From NCBI GenBank assembly GCA_902167325.1, contig LR632930.1, positions 5,580,001 through 5,644,000 on the forward strand: DNA of 64,000 nucleotides, written 5' to 3'. Each line of letters starts with the position of its first letter. Positions within the stretch are counted from its first letter, which is position 1. Source of the stretch: Chitinophaga pinensis (GTDB lineage: Bacteria; Bacteroidota; Bacteroidia; Chitinophagales; Chitinophagaceae). The notes beneath the pieces were generated by a model, which saw only the letters and a list, made by a program, of their open reading frames with translations, was not told the DNA's origin and ran no database searches. This document shows positions 17,694 to 26,724 of this stretch, one piece after another. Both the position numbers and the translations under genes were made by a program.

Positions 17694-19115
17694 ATGAAAC
17701 GAACGCTGCTCTTCCTGTTCCTTTCGGGAGCCTTTTTTTCCACACATGCCCAGAAAGCCCCCGCTGATCTTATCATCCGCTCCGTGTCGGTGATTGACGT
17801 GGAACGTGGCCGCACTTCGGCTAACCAGGCTGTGGTGGTGAAAGACGGGCGTATTATTGCCGTAACACCCACCAACAAATTGCGCCACTCCGCACCCGTG
17901 GAAGTGGACGGTGCGGGTAAATTCATTATGCCAGGCTTGTGGGACAACCACATGCACTTCGGCGGTGGCGATACCCTCTCCCATGAAAACCGCAACCTGC
18001 TGCCGCTCATGCTGGCTTATGGCGTTACCGGCGTGCGCGATTGTGCGGCTGACATCAGTCATTTTGTACTGCCCTGGCGCGATTCTGTTGAAAACGGACT
18101 GCTGGAAGGCCCGCACATCTTTACTTCCGGCCCAAAGCTGGAAGGCTATAAATCCGTTTGGAAAGGCGACATCGAAATCGGCACCAAAGAAGAGCTGGGC
18201 AAAGCGCTCGATTCCCTACAGGGGCTGAAAGTGGATTTCGTAAAGATCACGGATAACACGCTGAAAGCTGACCTTTATCTCGAAAGCATCCGGGAAACCC
18301 GCAAACGCGGATTTGCTATTTCCGGTCATGTGCCTTACGCCATCCCCATGAAAGATATCGTGGATGCAGGTATCAGCTCCATAGAACACATCACCTATCT
18401 GCTGAAAGCAGGCTCTTCGGAAGAAGAAAGTATCAGCCATCAAGTGGCATCCGGCGAGCTGAAGGGCCGTGCGCTCACCGATAAAGTAAACAGTACCTAC
18501 AATAAAGCCGCTGCGCTGAAAATGTTCCGCTACATGGCATCGAAAGGTGTGGCTGTAACGCCTACACTGAGCCTGGGGCATATTTTGTCTTACTGGGATG
18601 AGCACGACCGCCGCAGCGACGATTACCTGCGTTACATCGGTAAAGGACTGCAAAGCACATATGCCGGCCGTGTAAACAGCATCATGAAACATGATTCCGC
18701 CGCTATTGCATTCCGCAAATCGAACTACGAAAAATCTTCCGCCGTGCTGGCCGATCTGCAGCAGGCTGGCGTGATGATACTCGCGGGTACAGATGCCGGA
18801 TATCTCAACTCGTACTGCTATCCCGGCCTGGCGCTGCATGAAGAGCTGGCCCTGATGGTACGATATGGGATGACGCCACAACAGGCGCTGAAGGCTTCCG
18901 TCATCAACGGGCCTAAGTTCCTTGGGAAGAAAGGTTATGGCGCAGTAGCACCCGGTATGCATGCCGACCTCCTGCTGCTGGATGCCAATCCGCTGGAGGA
19001 TATTCACAACACACAGAAAATCCGCGGCCTCGTTTCCGGGGGGAAATGGAGGGACCGCGTATATCTCGATGAACTGTTGGCCGAAACCGCAAGGCGTACG
19101 GCTGCAGGGATTTGA
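17694..19115 (+). CDS. Secreted amidohydrolase-family metal hydrolase
   Basis: From the ATG at 17694 the product has 473 residues, with a signal peptide (MKRTLLFLFLSGAFFSTHAQ). The metal site of the imidazolonepropionase/prolidase-like amidohydrolases is visible. It comprises HMHF after PGLWDN, a lysine in VDFVKITDN, histidines in SGHVPY and IEHITY, and aspartate in AGTDAGY. The longer open frame upstream lacks a signal peptide and overlaps the opposite-strand GH20 start. Family members cleave peptides, cyclic amides or similar bonds. The substrate is not predictable. It is divergent from the GH20 gene. Confidence 0.87.
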   Translation: MKRTLLFLFLSGAFFSTHAQKAPADLIIRSVSVIDVERGRTSANQAVVVKDGRIIAVTPTNKLRHSAPVEVDGAGKFIMPGLWDNHMHFGGGDTLSHENRNLLPLMLAYGVTGVRDCAADISHFVLPWRDSVENGLLEGPHIFTSGPKLEGYKSVWKGDIEIGTKEELGKALDSLQGLKVDFVKITDNTLKADLYLESIRETRKRGFAISGHVPYAIPMKDIVDAGISSIEHITYLLKAGSSEEESISHQVASGELKGRALTDKVNSTYNKAAALKMFRYMASKGVAVTPTLSLGHILSYWDEHDRRSDDYLRYIGKGLQSTYAGRVNSIMKHDSAAIAFRKSNYEKSSAVLADLQQAGVMILAGTDAGYLNSYCYPGLALHEELALMVRYGMTPQQALKASVINGPKFLGKKGYGAVAPGMHADLLLLDANPLEDIHNTQKIRGLVSGGKWRDRVYLDELLAETARRTAAGI

Positions 19116-19142
19116 TATACCATTCCTGGTAAAAAACCGAAC

Positions 19143-19176
19143 GGGCTGTCTCCATTTCAGGAGGTGGCCCTTTTTT
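19143..19176 (+). terminator. Rho-independent terminator after the amidohydrolase gene
   Basis: The arm at 19143-19153 (GGGCTGTCTCC) pairs, with three G-U wobbles, with 19160-19170 (GGAGGTGGCCC). TTTTTT follows. Confidence 0.75.
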
Positions 19177-19263
19177 ATACCGGGCTTTAAATTTGAGGTA
19201 ATATACAATCAGAATAGCCTTACCTTACTTTTTTCAAACATTTCATAAATTATTCACTTTCAA

Positions 19264-19350
19264 TCAACTACCATCCATCCTACATCTATCCTATATCAAA
19301 CCCTTGTCATTGCTGGAGATGGATGGAGGATGGATGGAGGATGGAAGAAA
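19264..19350. repeat. Degenerate intergenic repeat with 11-bp period
   Basis: Read in blocks of 11 bases, this stretch repeats with variation. 19319-19329 and 19330-19340 are identical copies of ATGGATGGAGG, and a partial third copy follows. The left half is built from blocks of the CCATCC/CTATCC type in the opposite sense, so CCATCCATCC at 19271-19280 can pair with the right half. The period is not a multiple of 3 and no gene is seen in 19177-19530. The same 11-bp period appears at 52064-52335. Confidence 0.7.
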
Positions 19351-19530
19351 GAAGGCACGATCGAATCCGGTACGATATTAACAAGATGAGGCAAATGGAG
19401 CATAACATTTGCCGCTCATCAAGGAGATTACTCAGTTAGTATATTTTTAATATATTTAAACTATTAACACTAGCGGATAGACACCGATAGTCAGGAAGTA
19501 GCCAATAGAAGAACCGAAAACACCAGGAAA

Positions 19531-19725
19531 ATGAAGGACGAAAAGCACAAACCGCTGGAGATTATTGAGAACCTGAAACTGCCACCGCCGGAAAAAGAAG
19601 CTCCACAGCAAGGGAGGGATTGTCCGGCATGCGGGGCACGGTCCAGCAAACAGGCAGGGCTTACTCACTGCGTTTATTGCGGGCATGAGTTTCTGCCAGG
19701 ACCGGCAATCGGGGAACGCAGGTAA
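19531..19725 (+). CDS. Small double-CxxC zinc-ribbon protein
   Basis: This 64-residue protein starts with an acidic/basic N-terminal part and a Pro-rich segment. It then has CPACG (near residue 32) and CVYCG (near residue 47), a compact zinc-ribbon pattern. The spacing and the following terminator hairpin support a real small gene. The function is unknown. It could bind RNA, DNA or a protein partner. Confidence 0.65.
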   Translation: MKDEKHKPLEIIENLKLPPPEKEAPQQGRDCPACGARSSKQAGLTHCVYCGHEFLPGPAIGERR

Positions 19726-19750
19726 AAAAATTAAGTATGAAAAGCGGGAT

Positions 19751-19774
19751 AAAGCCGGCGGGTACGCCGGCTTT
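19751..19774 (+). terminator. Hairpin after the zinc-ribbon gene
   Basis: AAAGCCGGCG (19751-19760) and CGCCGGCTTT (19765-19774) form a perfect stem with a GGTA loop. Only a short T-run follows. Confidence 0.7.
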
Positions 19775-19922
19775 CCTGTTGATGGAAGGCTTCCGGAATG
19801 ATGTGTTAAAACCCGGCACTGAAGGGTCTTTCGTGCCAATGTTGTTATGGAACACGGCATGATCCGGGCCGGATGTGCCGGAAAAAAACAGTACTTTCGA
19901 TGTTCATCCGCCAATGCCATTT

Positions 19923-20888
19923 ATGAAAAAGCTATCCGTACTTCTCACGAAGCATTACAGGCCTATTAGTATCGCAGCAATCCTGGACGTATTTCAGACC
20001 GTAAATCACTATTATCAGGAAAACACCGGCTTACCGTATTTCGACATCCGCCTTATCAGGCATCCGGAAGACGAATCGGGCGTATTCCACGACGAGCAGT
20101 ACCAGCCGCTTTCGCACGAGGAAGTTACTGCGTCGGACCTGGTGATGATCCCCGCATTCCGGCCGGGGAACATTGCTGATTTTTTACGGGAGAATACGGC
20201 CTTTGTGCCCTGGGTACGCCAACAGGCTGCCAACGGCGCCGAAGTAGCGAGCTGCTGCACAGGAGCATTTCTCCTCGCTGCCACAGGCTTACTGAACAAC
20301 CGCCGTGCTACCACGCATGTCACGGCCGTAGAAGCGCTGTCGCGCATTTTCCCTGAAGTGATCGTGGACCCTGATGTGGTGGTGACCGACGACCGCGGTG
20401 TTTACACCAGCGGGGGCGCCACATCCACTTTTCATCTGCTCCTGCACATCCTGGAAAAGTATTGCAACCGTACCACGGCCATCTACACGGCGAAAGTATT
20501 TGCCATTGATATGGACCGTGCGCAGCAATCCTATTTCGCGAACTGGCTGCCTTCCCGCACGCATAACGACGAGCTGGTGACTGCCGCGCAACAGCGCATG
20601 GAAGAGCGTTTCCAGGACAGGGTAACGGTGGAAGAAGTGATCCACGACCTGCCCGTTAGCCGCCGCAACTTCATCCGCCGGTTCAAATCTGCCACCGGTG
20701 TAACCCCCATCGAGTATTTGCAGCGCATCCGTATCGAAGCCGCAAAGAAGTTGCTGGAAGAAAGGCAGGACAATATCACCGGCGTTATGATACAGGCCGG
20801 TTATGAAGATGCAAAGGCCTTCCGCCAGCTGTTCCGGAAAATGGTGGGACTCTCTCCGAAAGAATACCGCGAAAAATACGCGGGCTAA
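19923..20888 (+). CDS. GlxA-family AraC-type transcriptional regulator
   Basis: From the ATG at 19923 the product has 321 residues. An N-terminal DJ-1/PfpI-like (class I glutamine amidotransferase-like) domain carries the nucleophile-elbow motif ASCCTGAFLLA. A C-terminal AraC helix-turn-helix pair follows (about 215-321, with SRRNFIRRFKSATGVTPIEYLQRIRIEAAKKLL). Proteins of this type activate nearby or distant catabolic genes in response to a small ligand. No obvious target adjoins it. An in-frame start at 19875 is possible, but its extra 16 residues look non-native. Confidence 0.9.
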   Translation: MKKLSVLLTKHYRPISIAAILDVFQTVNHYYQENTGLPYFDIRLIRHPEDESGVFHDEQYQPLSHEEVTASDLVMIPAFRPGNIADFLRENTAFVPWVRQQAANGAEVASCCTGAFLLAATGLLNNRRATTHVTAVEALSRIFPEVIVDPDVVVTDDRGVYTSGGATSTFHLLLHILEKYCNRTTAIYTAKVFAIDMDRAQQSYFANWLPSRTHNDELVTAAQQRMEERFQDRVTVEEVIHDLPVSRRNFIRRFKSATGVTPIEYLQRIRIEAAKKLLEERQDNITGVMIQAGYEDAKAFRQLFRKMVGLSPKEYREKYAG

Positions 20889-21301
20889 ATCTCCCTGATA
20901 CTGACTCTAAAAATTTTATACTGCCCGGCTTCTAATGAAACCGGTATGGAAAACTGTTGAACAAATCCATTTTATTCCTGTTAATCAATTCAGTAAACCC
21001 TTCCCGAACATCAGCACTGCACCCTATTGTATGCATGCGCACCGGCCGCGCCCGGCGTAGCTATGCCTTGTAATAACCATATACCTCTCATCCATACTGG
21101 CTATTGGTGATGTGAACCCGGTAACGCATATACGGTTGTTGAAAGAAGCTTATGTACCAAGAGTACTGGCAGCCATGTCTATAGAAGTATTGTATACTAC
21201 TTCAGGGTATAGCTCTGGGGAATAAAAGTGTAGCAGGTGGCGGATCAGTCTGCCGCAAGGCATTCCAGATAACAGGACTTTGATGTGGGATTTGATGAAA
21301 A
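20889..21301. other. Intergenic stretch without a recognisable gene
   Basis: About 410 bp between the GlxA-type regulator and the next terminator have no coding frame with plausible composition, no tRNA and no clear repeat. It could hold an untranslated leader or a decayed gene. I see nothing specific. Confidence 0.5.
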
Positions 21302-21340
21302 GACCCGCCTGGCGATTTTACTGCCGGCGGGTCACTTTTT
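21302..21340. terminator. Strong terminator hairpin with T-run on the plus side
   Basis: GACCCGCC (21302-21309) pairs with GGCGGGTC (21326-21333), followed by ACTTTTTTTT. The minus-strand side has TCTTTTC, so it can also stop the minus-strand dehydrogenase transcript that ends at 21356. Confidence 0.75.
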
Positions 21341-21355
21341 TTTATGGTAATATCA

Positions 21356-22246
21356 TTACTGGCGGAAGCGGTCGCTCACCACAAGATCTTTCCCTGCGCC
21401 TTCGTATTTGTAGAATCCTTTACCGCTTTTCACGCCGAGGTGCCCTGCGGTTACCATGTTCACCAGCAGCGGACAGGGAGCGTATTTCGGCTGCCCGAAT
21501 CCATCGTGCAACACACGGAGGATGGAAAGGCATACATCCAGCCCGATGAAATCGGCCAGCTGCAACGGACCCATAGGGTGTGCCATGCCCAGTTTCATTA
21601 CGGTGTCGATAGATTCCACGCCGGCCACGCCTTCATACAAAGCCTGAATGGCTTCGTTGATCATGGGCATGAGGATGCGGTTGGCAATAAAGCCCGGATA
21701 ATCGTTTACGATACAGGGATCTTTCCCCAGCTTGAGGGATAGTTCACGCACCGTTTCGGTCACTTCTTTTTCCGTGGCATATCCGTTGATGATTTCCACG
21801 AGCTTCATGACCGGAACGGGATTCATGAAGTGCATGCCGATCACTTTGCCGGGTTTGGAAGTAGCGGCAGCGATCTTTGTGATGGAAATGGAAGAAGTAT
21901 TGGTGGCGAGGATGGTGCCGGGAGCGGTGAACTGATCCAGGTCGCGGAAGATGCGCAGTTTGAGATCCGCATTTTCGGTGGCAGCTTCCACTACGAGGTC
22001 CACTTCTTTTACACCGGTAGCGAGGTCGGTAAAGGTATGGAGATGGGCGATGGTATCCTGCTTAACGGATTCGGTGATGATTTCTTTGGCGAGCTGCCGG
22101 TTAAGGTTGCGGACAATGGTATCGAGGGCTTTATCGAGCGCGGGCTGCGCCACGTCGATGAGGTGAACGGTGAACCCGTTTTGTGCAAACACGTGTGCAA
22201 TGCCATTTCCCATCGTGCCGGCGCCGATCACGGCTACTTTCTGCAT
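21356..22246 (-). CDS. 3-hydroxybutyryl-CoA / 3-hydroxyacyl-CoA dehydrogenase
   Basis: The start at 22246 (MQKVAVIGAGTMGNG) gives 296 residues. The N-terminal Rossmann domain has GAGTMG for NAD binding. HFMNPVPVMKLVEI contains the catalytic histidine of the HAD family, and the C-terminal helical domain has GFIANRILMPMINEA and DFIGLDV. It oxidises or reduces 3-hydroxyacyl-CoA in fatty-acid or butanoate metabolism. Single-domain members of this length are usually 3-hydroxybutyryl-CoA dehydrogenases. Confidence 0.92.
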   Translation of the reverse strand: MQKVAVIGAGTMGNGIAHVFAQNGFTVHLIDVAQPALDKALDTIVRNLNRQLAKEIITESVKQDTIAHLHTFTDLATGVKEVDLVVEAATENADLKLRIFRDLDQFTAPGTILATNTSSISITKIAAATSKPGKVIGMHFMNPVPVMKLVEIINGYATEKEVTETVRELSLKLGKDPCIVNDYPGFIANRILMPMINEAIQALYEGVAGVESIDTVMKLGMAHPMGPLQLADFIGLDVCLSILRVLHDGFGQPKYAPCPLLVNMVTAGHLGVKSGKGFYKYEGAGKDLVVSDRFRQ

Positions 22247-22308
22247 AACGTACAATTTTGGTGAATGATGCGGCAATTTAGGAAAAAGGCGGCAACGGGC
22301 CGCGAAGG

Positions 22309-22947
22309 TTAATCTTTCCTTTTGAAATCGCCCCGCTTCCAGGATTCCAGGAACTGTGCCCAGGCAAGGGGGTTGAAGATATTCTGCGGCGGCACCTGGC
22401 CCGCATAGTACAGCGATTGCTGTTGCTTCTGCATGAACACATTATACGCTCCGCCCCCATCGATGGCCATGCCCTGTGCAATGGCGCGCAGCTTGGCCTG
22501 CTCGTTGTTCTTACGGGCTATCTCATACATATCGTTCGGGATATCCATGCTCACAAACAGCTTTTCGAACTCTTTGCGTGTGGGATAAGGTTTAATGATC
22601 GTTTCCGTCAGATACACGGTATCCTCTGCCATCAGCTGAATCATGGAATACCGGTTGCCGGGAAGGTCCAGCGGAATTTTATAATCCTTTTTACGGAAGC
22701 CTATTGCACTGAAAGACAGGGTATCGCCCTTGAACGCTACAATGGAGAAAACCCCCACACTGTTGGAGATGGTTCCGCGGCCCTGGCCTTTTACCAGGAT
22801 ACTCACTGCCGGTACGGCCCGGAGGCTGTCTGCCGTCATGGTTATACCGGAAATTTGTATAATGCTGTCTTTGAATGCTTTGAATTGTGCAGAAGCAAAT
22901 AACGGCAAACACACCAGGGAAAAAAGTATGACAAGATTTCTATACAT
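22309..22947 (-). CDS. Secreted protein with a carboxypeptidase-regulatory-like domain
   Basis: The 212-residue product has a signal peptide (cleavage near FASAQF). A CarboxypepD_reg-like beta domain follows (about 30-115: ISGITMTADSLRAVP, then NSVGVFSIVAFKGDTLSFSAIGFRK). The C-terminal region is rich in Gln and Asn. The domain is widespread in exported Bacteroidota proteins, usually as a structural module of outer-membrane complexes. The function of this short, stand-alone version is not known. It is encoded on the same strand as the dehydrogenase gene that follows it. Confidence 0.78.
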   Translation of the reverse strand: MYRNLVILFSLVCLPLFASAQFKAFKDSIIQISGITMTADSLRAVPAVSILVKGQGRGTISNSVGVFSIVAFKGDTLSFSAIGFRKKDYKIPLDLPGNRYSMIQLMAEDTVYLTETIIKPYPTRKEFEKLFVSMDIPNDMYEIARKNNEQAKLRAIAQGMAIDGGGAYNVFMQKQQQSLYYAGQVPPQNIFNPLAWAQFLESWKRGDFKRKD

Positions 22948-23021
22948 GTGTAGGTACTAAGATACAGGATACTGCCCGCAATGTCCAATATAAAACCGAC
23001 AAATTAAACCTCATTTATGGT

Positions 23022-23029
23022 TAACTTTG
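23022..23029 (+). promoter_or_regulatory. -7 promoter box upstream of mrp
   Basis: TAACTTTG matches TAnnTTTG and ends 29 nt before the ATG at 23059, giving a short leader of about 20 nt. Confidence 0.55.
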
Positions 23030-23058
23030 CTGATCGCAATCAAATTTAACAACAATTT

Positions 23059-24156
23059 ATGATCACAAAAGAGAAGGTCCTCGAGGCGCTGTCGAATGTG
23101 GAAGAACCCGATCTGGGCAAGGATCTGGTGACCCTCAACATGGTGAAGGACGTTGAGATCGACGGAAATAAAGTGCAGTTCACCGTGGTGCTTACCACAC
23201 CCGCTTGTCCGTTGAAAGACATGATCCGGAATGCCTGTGTAAATGCCATACACCACCTCGTTAGCAAGGAAGCAGAAGTAGAAGTTAAAATGACGGCCAA
23301 TGTTAGTACCAACCGGAAAGACGGGCAGGCTCTTCTTCCCAACGTCAAGAATATCATCATGGTCGCCTCCGGCAAAGGTGGTGTAGGTAAATCTACCGTT
23401 GCCGCCAACCTTGCCCTCGCTCTCGCGAAAGACGGTGCGAAGGTAGGGCTCATGGATGCGGACATTTACGGGCCCAGCGTACCCATTATGTTCGGCGTTC
23501 GTGGCGAACGGCCCATGATGGTGAACGTGAACGGTAAAGGGATGATCGCTCCCATGGAGAAGTTTGGTATCCAGTTCATGTCTATCGGCCTGCTGGTAGA
23601 TGAGAAACAGGCCATTGTATGGCGCGGTCCCATGGCCAGCAGTGCGCTCAAGCAATTCGTGAGCGATGTGCACTGGGGCGAGCTGGATTACCTGGTGATA
23701 GACATGCCTCCCGGCACGGGCGATATTCACCTCACCCTCGTACAATCTGTACCCGTTACCGGTGCGGTGATCGTAACCACGCCGCAGGATGTGGCGCTGG
23801 CCGATGCCAAGAAAGGTATCGCGATGTTCGCCAGCCCGCAGATCCGCGTGCCGATCATCGGTCTGGTAGAGAACATGGCTTACTTTACGCCTGCAGAACT
23901 GCCCAACAACAAATATTACATTTTCGGGAAAGAAGGGGGCAAACGCCTGGCCGAAGAACTGGAAATTCCTTTCCTCGGACAGATTCCTCTTGTGCAAAGC
24001 ATCCGTGAAGGTGGAGACGAAGGTGTTCCGGCAATTTCCGGCAACGATCCTGTTTCCCAGAAAGCCTTTGCAGACTTCGCCGGCGCTACCGCGCGCAGCA
24101 TTGCCATGCGTAACGCCAACATGGAGCCAACGAAAATCGTAGAAATCGTAGTTTAA
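23059..24156 (+). CDS. Mrp/NBP35-type iron-sulfur cluster carrier ATPase
   Basis: The 365-residue protein has an N-terminal MIP18/DUF59 domain (about 1-80). A P-loop ATPase follows with the deviant Walker A SGKGGVGKST, MDADIYGPSVP and the DMPPGTGD motif. Mrp/ApbC proteins bind a 4Fe-4S cluster at a dimer interface and pass it to apo-enzymes. Its stop overlaps the convergent RDD gene by 4 bp. The CxxC pair usual near the C-terminus of many Mrp proteins is not evident here, where the region reads YYIFGKEGGKR. Confidence 0.9.
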   Translation: MITKEKVLEALSNVEEPDLGKDLVTLNMVKDVEIDGNKVQFTVVLTTPACPLKDMIRNACVNAIHHLVSKEAEVEVKMTANVSTNRKDGQALLPNVKNIIMVASGKGGVGKSTVAANLALALAKDGAKVGLMDADIYGPSVPIMFGVRGERPMMVNVNGKGMIAPMEKFGIQFMSIGLLVDEKQAIVWRGPMASSALKQFVSDVHWGELDYLVIDMPPGTGDIHLTLVQSVPVTGAVIVTTPQDVALADAKKGIAMFASPQIRVPIIGLVENMAYFTPAELPNNKYYIFGKEGGKRLAEELEIPFLGQIPLVQSIREGGDEGVPAISGNDPVSQKAFADFAGATARSIAMRNANMEPTKIVEIVV

Positions 24157-24596
24157 GGCAACGAATTTTTTAATACCACTACACTCCCGGCGCTGAGGTC
24201 GTGAATGGCCCGGCGCTCGGGGTTGAAGTGGATCGTGATAAACGACAGCCAGCCGAGCATAAACTTCACCGCATACCGGATAAATGCCGCCCATAAAGGG
24301 ATCTTTCTCCGGATATCTTCTGCCCGGCGCACCCTTATCCCTGTAATCCAATTGCCGACCGTACATCCGAAGGCGGTGCCCAGCGGTTCATAAATACCCC
24401 ATAGCGCTACAAAAATGGCGATATTCACCCACTCGGGAGCACCATCGCCCAGCACATCCAGCAACTGCGAAGCTGGCACCATTAACAGGATGATAAAGAG
24501 AACATCGATCAGCGAAGATTGAAAACGTTTGACAATAACGGGGAAAGCAGGCTCCTGCGCTTCGGCAGGCTCAACCCGTGGAACAGTTGCTTCCAT
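24153..24596 (-). CDS. RDD-family integral membrane protein
   Basis: The 147-residue protein has three hydrophobic segments (about 30-50, 58-78 and 105-122) and the family pattern. F-Q-S-S-L-I-D follows the first basic residues, a glycine/aromatic motif GTAFGCTVGNWITGIRV sits mid-protein, and RRAIHDLSAGSVVV is near the end. The function of RDD proteins is mostly unknown. Some are linked to Na+/H+ exchange. It converges on mrp with a 4-bp overlap. Confidence 0.82.
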   Translation of the reverse strand: MEATVPRVEPAEAQEPAFPVIVKRFQSSLIDVLFIILLMVPASQLLDVLGDGAPEWVNIAIFVALWGIYEPLGTAFGCTVGNWITGIRVRRAEDIRRKIPLWAAFIRYAVKFMLGWLSFITIHFNPERRAIHDLSAGSVVVLKNSLP

Positions 24597-24652
24597 GGCA
24601 TCAGGGATTTGAATTCATAACAATATTATCTCAATTATTCATACCTGCCAAC

Positions 24653-25279
24653 ATGTATACGCCCAAATATTTCCAGGAAAATGACTGGAACACCGTATCC
24701 GAATTCATCCGCAAACACGCTTTCGCCCTGCTGGTTAGCATCCACGGCGGGGAACCCTTCGGCACACACATCCCTGTAGAACTCGAAGAAACCGAACCCG
24801 GCACCTTTGTACTGAGAGGCCATATCTCCAACGATAACCCCCAGTCGCAGGACTTTACCACCGGCCAAACCTTCCTCGCCGTATTCACCGATCCCCACGC
24901 CTACATCTCCTCCTCCTGGTACGAAAAAGAAAAGATCCCTACCTGGAACTACATTGCCGTACACATTTACGGTAAACTGCGCATCCTCACAGAAGCGGAG
25001 CTGACAGACTCCCTCACCAAACTGATGGACAAATACGAATCCACTTCCAAATGCCCTGTCCACATTTCTGACATCCCCGAAAAGTCTTTACAAAACAACC
25101 TCCGCGCCATTACCGGTTTTGAAATGTCGCTCGACCGGGTGGAGACGCGTTTTAAACTCAGCCAGAACCGGAACGATCGTGATTACAACGAGATCATCCA
25201 CCAGCTGAGGTCTTCCGGTGATACGCAGGCCGCAGAAATTGCGGAGGAAATGGCCAAAAGAAGAAAGGCTGAACAGTAG
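24653..25279 (+). CDS. FMN-binding protein of the PaiB family
   Basis: The ATG at 24653 (MYTPKYFQENDW) gives 208 residues. Typical PaiB features are visible: the N-terminal Y-x-P-x-x-F, GGEPFGTHIP, HISNDNPQ, and the HAYISSSWY and VPTWNY-like (here IPTWNY) motifs. A C-terminal FEMSLDRVETRFKLSQNR follows. These proteins share the split-barrel flavin reductase fold. In Bacillus, PaiB is a negative regulator of sporulation and degradative enzymes. Elsewhere the role is not settled. The longer open frame starting at 24578 overlaps the RDD gene start and is unlikely to be translated. Confidence 0.88.
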   Translation: MYTPKYFQENDWNTVSEFIRKHAFALLVSIHGGEPFGTHIPVELEETEPGTFVLRGHISNDNPQSQDFTTGQTFLAVFTDPHAYISSSWYEKEKIPTWNYIAVHIYGKLRILTEAELTDSLTKLMDKYESTSKCPVHISDIPEKSLQNNLRAITGFEMSLDRVETRFKLSQNRNDRDYNEIIHQLRSSGDTQAAEIAEEMAKRRKAEQ

Positions 25280-25298
25280 ATACTGCCCAGCCTGCCTT
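25265..25298 (+). terminator. Terminator overlapping the end of the PaiB-like gene
   Basis: AGGCTG (25265-25270) pairs with CAGCCT (25287-25292). An inner CAGTA/TACTG stem and a following T-run complete it. The upstream arm lies inside the last codons. Confidence 0.6.
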
Positions 25299-25322
25299 TT
25301 TCTATAGGTTAGGTTGAAATGT

Positions 25323-26693
25323 TTAGAGTGTAAATACCTTTCCTCCTACCATCACATCCTGCTTCGCTTCGTCGAACGTGGCTTTCTGCCCCGTACGGTA
25401 CGCCGCCGTGCCCATAATAAGTGCAATGGAGTGGCTGTAGGCCGCTTCGATGGGAGCGTTTGTTTTCACGTCCTGTTTACGTACACAGTCCATCCAGTTG
25501 CGGACGTGGGCATTGGTAGTATCGTCTCCACCGGTGTTGGCGCCGCTTTCCACGGAGCCGGCTGCTTTGGACAGATCCATGTCCGGGAGCAGATTGGCTT
25601 TCAGGCCCATGGCGCTGGCTTCTTTTTCACGGAGACCGCCGTTGGAGGAGATCTTACTGGTGCTCATATCGATCATGCCACCGTTGGAGTAGTACAATTC
25701 CTTCGTACCACCGGCGGAGTTATGGAAGCGTGAGCTGTATACTACCTGGAAGCCCGATGCGGGATCGTTTTGCGGACCGTATTCCAGTACTGCCGTGAGC
25801 GTATCTGCATTGGTACGCCCGTCTTTCCACTGATAAATGCCGCCGCCTGCTACCACGCTGCGCGGGTGTTCCAGTCCGGAGAACCAGTGAACCGTATCGA
25901 TCTGGTGCGTCATCCACTGGCCGAAGATACCGGAGGAATAGGGCCAGAAGAGGCGGTATTCGAGATACTTGCGTGGGTCCCAGGCTTCTTTGGGACGGGT
26001 GCAATGGAACCGGGCGAAGTCCACATCGGCCTGGCGGATATCTTTCACGAGGTCGGGCCTCCGCCAGCGGCCGGGCTGGTTTACGTTCCAGGTCATTTCC
26101 ACCATGGTGATGGGACCGAACTTACCGTCCTGTATGAATTTAGCGGCGGCATGATACCCAGCGCCGCTGCGGCGTTGCGTACCTACCTGGAAGATGCGTT
26201 TGGAAGCTTTCACGGCTTTGAGGGCATTGCGCGCATCTTCCATCGTTTCCGCGAAAGGTTTTTCGCAATACACGTCTTTTTTATTGTTCACGGCTTCTAT
26301 GGTGTGAAAGGCATGCTGGAAATCGGCCGTGGCAATCATCACCGCATCGATATCCTTGTTGCGGTACAGTTCATCGTTGTTCACGCAGGCTTGTACGGAG
26401 TGGCCGAGTTTGCCTTCCAGTACAGACTTCCCTTCTTCCCGGCGGCGCTTCCAGATGTCGGAAACGGCGATAATGTCGAAGTTCAGGTCTTTGTGATTGT
26501 TGAGAAAACAAGGCATGAGCGCCTGGCGGAAGCGGTCTGAGAAGCCTACAACGCCCACATTTACGCGGTCGTTGGCGCCTATGATGCGCGCATAGCTGCT
26601 GGCAGGCATGCCCATGGCACTGAGCGCCACACCGGCGCCTCCCATCATGGAGAGCTTTAGAAAATCCCGGCGGTTCTTGTTGCTAATAGTCAT
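25323..26693 (-). CDS. Exported Gfo/Idh/MocA-family oxidoreductase with Tat signal
   Basis: The 456-residue protein starts with a twin-arginine signal (NRRDFLKLSMMGG). A Rossmann domain (VGVVGFSDRF) contains the EKP motif in KDVYCEKPFAET, which positions the catalytic lysine, and the C-terminal beta-sheet domain has the GIFGQWMTHQIDTVHWF motif. NAD(P)-dependent oxidation of a sugar or inositol derivative is the family activity. Tat export implies that it folds with its cofactor before leaving the cytoplasm. The gene is 31 bp downstream of a secreted TIM-barrel isomerase, and the two may process the same periplasmic sugar. Confidence 0.9.
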   Translation of the reverse strand: MTISNKNRRDFLKLSMMGGAGVALSAMGMPASSYARIIGANDRVNVGVVGFSDRFRQALMPCFLNNHKDLNFDIIAVSDIWKRRREEGKSVLEGKLGHSVQACVNNDELYRNKDIDAVMIATADFQHAFHTIEAVNNKKDVYCEKPFAETMEDARNALKAVKASKRIFQVGTQRRSGAGYHAAAKFIQDGKFGPITMVEMTWNVNQPGRWRRPDLVKDIRQADVDFARFHCTRPKEAWDPRKYLEYRLFWPYSSGIFGQWMTHQIDTVHWFSGLEHPRSVVAGGGIYQWKDGRTNADTLTAVLEYGPQNDPASGFQVVYSSRFHNSAGGTKELYYSNGGMIDMSTSKISSNGGLREKEASAMGLKANLLPDMDLSKAAGSVESGANTGGDDTTNAHVRNWMDCVRKQDVKTNAPIEAAYSHSIALIMGTAAYRTGQKATFDEAKQDVMVGGKVFTL

Positions 26694-26724
26694 AGTGGAA
26701 TGTTTTTATCGTGTTGTAATTAGT

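Noticed and set aside
23011..24366. Long minus-strand open frame (451 codons) opposite mrp
   Set aside because: mrp on the plus strand has unmistakable motifs. The antisense frame is a by-product of GC-rich codon use.
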